Source of the DNA: Nocardia yamanashiensis NBRC 100130
GTDB taxonomy: Bacteria; Actinomycetota; Actinomycetes; Mycobacteriales; Mycobacteriaceae
Direction: 5' to 3'
DNA: 64,000 bases
Assembly: GCF_001613325.1 (NCBI RefSeq)
Contig: NZ_BDCD01000009.1
Coordinates: forward strand, 1 to 64,000
The notes beneath the pieces were generated by a model that had not been told where the DNA came from, ran no database searches, and saw nothing but the letters and a program-made list of their open reading frames with translations. Position 1 is the first letter of the stretch. Each line of letters starts with the position of its first letter. Of the stretch, positions 59,369 through 64,000 are shown piece by piece. A program made the position numbers and the translations under genes.

Positions 59369-60835
59369 TCACCCGCTGGGGAACGACGGCGGAAACAGTT
59401 CACCGACCGGTCGGCGCAGATAGTCGCGTTCGGAGTAGGCCGCCCGCATCCGGTCGAACAGCTCCTGCGCGCGCCGGGTCATCGCGGGCAGGTCGATGCC
59501 CGCGATCACGCCGTCCCGCAGCACGATCCGGCCGGCGATCATCGAGAAGTCGGCGGCGCGGGCGGTGCTGTTCATGCACAGCGTGCGGACGGGGTCGTCG
59601 AGCACGCCGTCCAGGGGATCATCCAGCCGGAAGGCGACCAGATCGGCGGTGGCGCCGACGGCGATGCGGCCGAGATCGGGTCGTCTCAGAGCTTCCGCAC
59701 CGCCGAGCGTCGCCGCCGCGAAGTAGTCCGCGTAGCTGGCGGCATCGGTGCGGTGGGCGAGGACCTTGGCCACCGTGACGCCGATATCGATGCCGCGCAC
59801 TAGATCCGGCGGGAACGAGTCGGTGCCGAGCGCCATCCGCACCCCGGCGGCCCGATACCGCGCGAAGCTGTCCAGCGCCGCACCGTGGCGGGCCATGGTG
59901 AGCGGGCAGTGGATGACGGTGACGCCCGCCGCCGCCAGCGTGGCGATATCGGTGTCCGTGTCCGCGTCCACGAGCGGATTCGAATCGACGTAGATGCCGT
60001 GCGGCACCAGCAGTTTCGGACCGAGCAGACCCGTCCGCTCCAGCACGGCCAGTGGCGGCGCACCGTATTCGCCGAGCACGAGTTCGCGTTCGAGCAGCCC
60101 TTGCAGCGCATGCAGCCGCACGAGCACGCCCGTCCGTTCGGCCAATGCGGCGGTGCGGCGCATGAGCTCCTCGCTCAATGTCTCGATGCGGCACGGCAGC
60201 AATGCACCGTGCACCAGATCGGACTCTTGCGTGGCCGCCCACTCCAGATACCGCTCGGCGTCCTCGAACCCCTCGCGCCCCAACGGTTCATTCCAATAGA
60301 TGGAGCGCGTGCCGTCCGAATCCACCACATTGACCCCCGAGCGGTAACTCGGCCCGAGGTAGACGCGCAGCCCGAGCCGCCGCGCCGCCTCGGCCATGGC
60401 GACGGCGTCCTCGAAGGTCTCCGCCCAATCGCTGTGCACCTCGGACGCGATCGGCATGGCCGTCGTCACCCCGTGCAGCAGCAATTGCACGAAGCCGTAC
60501 TCCCGGATGAAAGCGCGCTCCCCGGCGTCGAATACGGCCCGCCGCCGATGCTCGGCGTAATCCCGCGACCATTGCAACCCCAGCCCGAGCTCGCGGGATT
60601 GCCAGGAATCGAGGATGGTGTGGTCGATATCGGTGAGCGCGTCTAGATCCACCAGACCGGGCGTCAGCAACGCGGCGCCGAGTTCGATCACCTCCTCGGC
60701 CACCGCCGCACCGGCCGGCCCGACGGCCACGATCCGCGCCCCCTCGACCACCACCTCCGCGTCCGTGAGCAGCACGTGCCCACCGTCCGCGTACGCGAGC
60801 ACGTGCGCGGCCCGAATACTGCGGCGCCCGTTCAC
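59369..60835 (-). CDS. Amidohydrolase-family protein lacking the N-terminal HxH motif, 488 aa
   Basis: A TIM-barrel amidohydrolase of the AtzA/TrzN-like layout. The later metal ligands are visible: LVRLHALQG, LVPHGIYVDSNPL, VIHCPLTMARHG and the catalytic Asp in ALGTDSFPPD. The first strand, usually PGLVDxHxH, reads PGLVDLDALTDIDHTI, so the HxH pair is gone. The protein may bind metal differently or have a different chemistry. GTG 60835 overlaps the stop of the upstream amidohydrolase as GTGA, so both are made together. It is the last gene of the ABC-amidohydrolase operon. Confidence 0.88.
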   Translation of the reverse strand: MNGRRSIRAAHVLAYADGGHVLLTDAEVVVEGARIVAVGPAGAAVAEEVIELGAALLTPGLVDLDALTDIDHTILDSWQSRELGLGLQWSRDYAEHRRRAVFDAGERAFIREYGFVQLLLHGVTTAMPIASEVHSDWAETFEDAVAMAEAARRLGLRVYLGPSYRSGVNVVDSDGTRSIYWNEPLGREGFEDAERYLEWAATQESDLVHGALLPCRIETLSEELMRRTAALAERTGVLVRLHALQGLLERELVLGEYGAPPLAVLERTGLLGPKLLVPHGIYVDSNPLVDADTDTDIATLAAAGVTVIHCPLTMARHGAALDSFARYRAAGVRMALGTDSFPPDLVRGIDIGVTVAKVLAHRTDAASYADYFAAATLGGAEALRRPDLGRIAVGATADLVAFRLDDPLDGVLDDPVRTLCMNSTARAADFSMIAGRIVLRDGVIAGIDLPAMTRRAQELFDRMRAAYSERDYLRRPVGELFPPSFPSG

Positions 60836-62073
60836 CGCACCGCCCAGCGACCGGGAATCTCGAAGCCCGGCAATGCGGTATCCACGGTGACCACCCGCCC
60901 GTGATGGACCACGGTGCGCTCGGCGGGCCGGTCCATCACCGCCGCGGTGGGACTCACCGCATCCACGAGCACGAATTCGGCCGGATCGCCCGGCGCGAAA
61001 CCGGGATGCGAGCCGAACCGCTCCAGCGGCCGCAATCCGCGATCCAGCACGCTCGCCCCACCCCAGGTGGCGACCCCCAGCGCATGCTCGATCTCCGGAT
61101 CCGCGGCGAACCCCTGCACGAACGCGAGCTGCCAGGCCCGGTCCAGCATGTCGCCATTGCCGTACGGGGACCAGAAGTCGCGCTGACCGTCCATCCCGAC
61201 CCCGACCCGCACCCCCGCGGCCGCCAGCTCCGCCAACGGCAGTTCCCAGCCGCGCCCACCGGCCGCATGCGTGATGGCCACCCCGGCGGCGGCCAGCCGG
61301 GCGATGGCGGCGGGCACCCCCGGCAGCCCGCTCGCCAGGCAGCGCGCATGCGAAATCGTCACGCGCCCCTGCATACTCAGCGCCTCCACCCGCTCCAGAA
61401 TGAGCGAGAGCGTGAAGAGCCCGAGCTCGCCCGCCTCGTGCAGGTGAATATCGACCTCCACCTGATGCCGTTCGGCCAGCATGAAGACGGCGTCGAGATG
61501 CCGCACCGGGTCGCGGTCGATCTCGCACGGATCGATGCCGCCGATCAGGTCCGCGCCCGCGCGCAGGGCCGCGTCGAGCAGATCCACCACCCCCGGTTCG
61601 AGCAGAATCCCGACCTGCGGGAAGGCGACGATCTGCACATCGGCGGCATCGGCATAATGCTCGCGCGCCGCCAGCACGCCCTCCATCTTCTCCAGCCCCG
61701 AATCGGCGTCCACCTGGGCGTGCGTGCGAATCCGGGTGGCGCCGTTGGCGATCGCCACCGCCAGGGTGAAGGCGGCCCGTTCGGCGACCGGCCGATCGGC
61801 CGTCCGCCAATGCTTGCGATCGTTCATGATGCGCCCCCACCGCCCCGGCTCGCCCGTATAGGCGCGGAACGGCAGGCCGAGGCAGCTGGAATCCAGGTGC
61901 AGGTGCACATCCGACAGCGCGGGCAGAATCAGCTGCCCGCCTCCGTCCAGCCCGCCCGCCAATGAGGCATCGGCGGTTGTTTCGGAAACCGCTGCCACCA
62001 CGCCGTTTTCGATGACGATATCGACGGCCTCGCCACCCCACGGCCGCACATTCGCGATACGAAGACTGTTCAC
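60832..62073 (-). CDS. Cytosine-deaminase-like amidohydrolase, 413 aa
   Basis: A complete amidohydrolase: LPALSDVHLHLDSSCLG (HxH metal motif), TRIRTHAQVDADSGLEKMEG, the VDIHLHEAGE His, VTISHARCLA and VGVGMDGQRDFWSPYGNGDML with the catalytic Asp. The HLHLD and SHA motifs are those of CodA-type cytosine or isoguanine deaminases. GTG 62073 has GGGAG at about 9 nt. It starts 5 bp after the solute-binding protein gene and overlaps the next amidohydrolase by 4 nt. It probably hydrolyses a nitrogen heterocycle or amide taken up by the ABC system. Confidence 0.88.
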   Translation of the reverse strand: MNSLRIANVRPWGGEAVDIVIENGVVAAVSETTADASLAGGLDGGGQLILPALSDVHLHLDSSCLGLPFRAYTGEPGRWGRIMNDRKHWRTADRPVAERAAFTLAVAIANGATRIRTHAQVDADSGLEKMEGVLAAREHYADAADVQIVAFPQVGILLEPGVVDLLDAALRAGADLIGGIDPCEIDRDPVRHLDAVFMLAERHQVEVDIHLHEAGELGLFTLSLILERVEALSMQGRVTISHARCLASGLPGVPAAIARLAAAGVAITHAAGGRGWELPLAELAAAGVRVGVGMDGQRDFWSPYGNGDMLDRAWQLAFVQGFAADPEIEHALGVATWGGASVLDRGLRPLERFGSHPGFAPGDPAEFVLVDAVSPTAAVMDRPAERTVVHHGRVVTVDTALPGFEIPGRWAVR

Positions 62074-62078
62074 CTGGT

Positions 62079-63602
62079 TCAGCTCCCGAAGCTCGCGGCG
62101 TCCACCGTGATCATCCCGTCGGCCCGCGGCGACCATTTCAGCTCGGGATCCACCGCGTAGTTGGTATCCGGCGTGTACAGCCCGATGAGCAGCGAGTGCG
62201 CGTCATTGAACCGGAACAGCTCGCTGTAGGCGTCGATCCGGCCCTGTCCGCCGACCGTGCGCGTCTTGGCGACCAGCGCCGCCGTGGCCGGGAGCATGGC
62301 GTAATCGTTCTGCTGCCCGCCGAACATGGACGCCACCGGTGCGTCACCGTCCATGGTGGAGGGGGCGTAGGTATTGAGATACAGCCCCTGCGCGGACTTC
62401 GTACCGTAAATGATCTGCGAGAAGCTGCCCTGATCGGTGCCGTTCAGCGTGACGGTGATGCCGACCTTGGCGAGATCGCCCTGAATCGCCTGTGCGATTT
62501 CGGAACTCAGCGGAATGCGCCCGTTCGTCGCGTACTGGAACGGAATCGCCTGCCCGGTGTATCCGGACTCCGCGACGAGCTGCTTGGCCTTCACCGGATC
62601 GTAAACCGCCTGTGGATAGGCAGGATTGAAGCCGCCGACGCTCTGCGCGATCAGCTGATTGTCGACCTTCGCCTTACCGGCGAGCACATTCTTCACGATG
62701 CTGTTCCGGTCGATCGCCAGCGCGATGGCCTCCCGCACCTTCTGGTTGGCCAGCGGCCCCGCCGACGAGTTCATCCCCAGGAACGTGACCCCGTTGGACA
62801 CATTGGATTTCACCGTCACACTGGATGATCCGCTGACCGCCGACACCTGGTTGGGCGCGATCAACGCCACGTCCAGACTGCCGGACTGCACGCCGTTGAG
62901 GCGCGCGTCCGCGTCGGCCACCGTCTTGAAGGTCACCTTCTCCACCGCCGGTGCCGGACCCCAATAGTTCGGATTGCGTTTGACGACGTATTCGACCCCG
63001 CGCGTGTAGTGGTCGAACATGAACGGCCCGGAGCCGACCGGTGCGGCCGCGAAGCCGGCGGAACCCAGTGCGGTGTACACCTTTTCGGGCACGATCGAGA
63101 CGCCGGTGACGATCGAGGGCCAGGCCGAGAACGGCGCGTTCAGCGTGAAGACGACGGTATTGCCCGCGCCGACCGCGGCCTTGTCGAACATCTCCATGTA
63201 CGAGGCCGGGTCGCCGGAGGGCGTCGCCTTGATCGTGTTGTAGGTGAAGGCGACGTCGGAGGGCAGCACCGGATCGCCGTTCTGGAATTTGGCATTGTCG
63301 CGAATCGTGAACGTCCACTGGGTGAAGTCGGCATTGTGCTCCCATGCCGTGGCCAGCAGCGGATTCAGCTTGCCATCGGGATCGAAGCGCGCCAGCTGAT
63401 CGAATTCGGCGAAGTAGTAGTTGTATCCGGCGAGCGACCCGTCGACGATCGGGTCCGCCACCTTCTCCGGTTCGGTGACCGCGCCGACCACGATCTCGTT
63501 GCCGGAGCCGCCGGAGCTGCCCGCCGGTGCGCACCCGGTCAAGGCCAGCGCGGCGGCGAGGACGGTGAATCCGGCTATGGCGGAATGGGTTCGGGATATC
63601 AC
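62079..63602 (-). CDS. Oligopeptide-type ABC substrate-binding lipoprotein (SBP_bac_5), 507 aa
   Basis: A lipoprotein signal with lipobox LALTGC24 places it on the outer face of the membrane. The family-5 pattern is present: [68 protein letters not shown] and [10 protein letters not shown]. Such proteins bind peptides, nickel, opines or heterocycles. GTG 63602 with AGGAG at 5 nt overlaps the ATPase stop as GTGA. The next gene, an amidohydrolase, starts 5 bp downstream, which suggests that the ligand is the amidohydrolase substrate. Confidence 0.92.
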   Translation of the reverse strand: MISRTHSAIAGFTVLAAALALTGCAPAGSSGGSGNEIVVGAVTEPEKVADPIVDGSLAGYNYYFAEFDQLARFDPDGKLNPLLATAWEHNADFTQWTFTIRDNAKFQNGDPVLPSDVAFTYNTIKATPSGDPASYMEMFDKAAVGAGNTVVFTLNAPFSAWPSIVTGVSIVPEKVYTALGSAGFAAAPVGSGPFMFDHYTRGVEYVVKRNPNYWGPAPAVEKVTFKTVADADARLNGVQSGSLDVALIAPNQVSAVSGSSSVTVKSNVSNGVTFLGMNSSAGPLANQKVREAIALAIDRNSIVKNVLAGKAKVDNQLIAQSVGGFNPAYPQAVYDPVKAKQLVAESGYTGQAIPFQYATNGRIPLSSEIAQAIQGDLAKVGITVTLNGTDQGSFSQIIYGTKSAQGLYLNTYAPSTMDGDAPVASMFGGQQNDYAMLPATAALVAKTRTVGGQGRIDAYSELFRFNDAHSLLIGLYTPDTNYAVDPELKWSPRADGMITVDAASFGS

Positions 63603-64000
63603 GAGTTCTCCTGGTCGAGGGTGGGGAGGGGGAACAGGCACGCCACGGTGTGACCGTCGGCGCCGGTGGGTTCGAGGGCCGGTTCGCGTTGCGCGCATTC
63701 GGGTTTCGCGATCGGGCAGCGGGTGCGGAAGGAGCAGCCGCCGGGCGGGTTCGCGGCATCGGGCATCTCCCCGCGCACCAGCAGCGCGGCGTCGCGAATC
63801 CGCTTGTGCGGGTCCGGAATCGGCGCGGAGGCGATGAGCGCCCGGGTGTACGGGTGCCGGGGCCGGGTGAAGATCTCCTCGGTGTCGCCGATCTCGACCA
63901 GCTTCCCCAGATGCATGACGGCCACCCGGTCCGCGAGGTGCCGCACCACCGAAAGGTCGTGTGCGATGAACAGATACGACAGCCCCAGCCGCTCCTGCAG
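63599..64000 (-). CDS. Oligopeptide/dipeptide ABC transporter ATP-binding protein (partial)
   Basis: The frame enters from the right edge. It shows [32 protein letters not shown] (the H-loop His in FIAHD) and the oligopeptide ATPase C-terminal domain [15 protein letters not shown], then [10 protein letters not shown]...C, the Cys cluster of DppD/OppF-type ATPases that may hold an iron-sulphur cluster. Only the last 133 residues are in the window; Walker A and the signature motif lie outside. It is coupled to the binding protein by GTGA. Confidence 0.92.
   Translation of the reverse strand: MQERLGLSYLFIAHDLSVVRHLADRVAVMHLGKLVEIGDTEEIFTRPRHPYTRALIASAPIPDPHKRIRDAALLVRGEMPDAANPPGGCSFRTRCPIAKPECAQREPALEPTGADGHTVACLFPLPTLDQENS

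Overview
The window is high-GC actinobacterial DNA and most likely a Nocardia chromosome (order Mycobacteriales). Three things point there. First, there is a block with mycobacterial gene order: mprA-mprB-pepD-moaB2, then mscL, an SAF-domain gene, fmdB, 5-FCL, galU, moeA/glp, rimJ and glpR/sepX. Second, four MspA-type porins of the Nocardia NfpA/NfpB kind sit inside that block. Third, there is an AftB-type arabinofuranosyltransferase, which implies an arabinogalactan/mycolate cell wall. No tRNA, rRNA, CRISPR array, transposase or phage structural gene was seen.

Layout. 1-2.7 kb: a gene end, a small helix-hairpin-helix-like protein, a DUF1906 (lysin-like) protein and a two-domain VOC protein. 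2.7-8.6 kb: a minus-strand conservon (sensor kinase, roadblock, DUF742, small GTPase) followed by an MHYT-type membrane protein. 8.9-14.2 kb: mprA-mprB, pepD, moaB2 and a small acidic protein; mprA and pepD carry near-identical promoter boxes. 14.2-17.6 kb: two tandem copies of an nfpA-nfpB-like porin pair, each with the same leader and intercistronic hairpins. 17.7-24.7 kb: mscL and the conserved housekeeping block. 24.7-27.5 kb: a ParA-type ATPase with a non-canonical partner, a palindrome-rich intergenic region and a divergent NlpC/P60 hydrolase.

27.5-39 kb: secreted hydrolases (GH20, beta-propeller, SGNH), regulators with visible operators, a large membrane protein, a baeRF-like protein and a PEBP protein. 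39-46.4 kb: a MarR-controlled quinone reductase/MFS operon, a serine hydrolase, SUKH-like and CGNR-type genes, a WYL regulator with a divergent SnoaL-like gene, and a disordered protein. 46.5-52.9 kb: an accessory stretch with a second-copy type secY, a NarL-type regulator that carries a signal-peptide-like N-terminus, a divergent aldehyde dehydrogenase and a large LuxR ATPase regulator. 53-57 kb: an MFS exporter with a divergent double Lrp regulator, a secreted SRPBCC-like protein and an enoyl-CoA hydratase-like protein without the usual catalytic glutamates. 57.4-59.4 kb: an aftB homologue. 59.4-64 kb: a tightly overlapping minus-strand operon with an oligopeptide-type ABC ATPase, a lipoprotein binding protein and two amidohydrolases, running off the right edge.

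Functional themes are envelope permeability and stress sensing (porins, MprAB/PepD, MscL, AftB), cell division (Glp/GlpR), and several self-contained catabolic or efflux operons, each next to its own regulator. The most unusual parts are the duplicated porin cassette, the ParA/partner locus with three palindromes, and the orphan secY followed by a regulator with an export-signal-like start.
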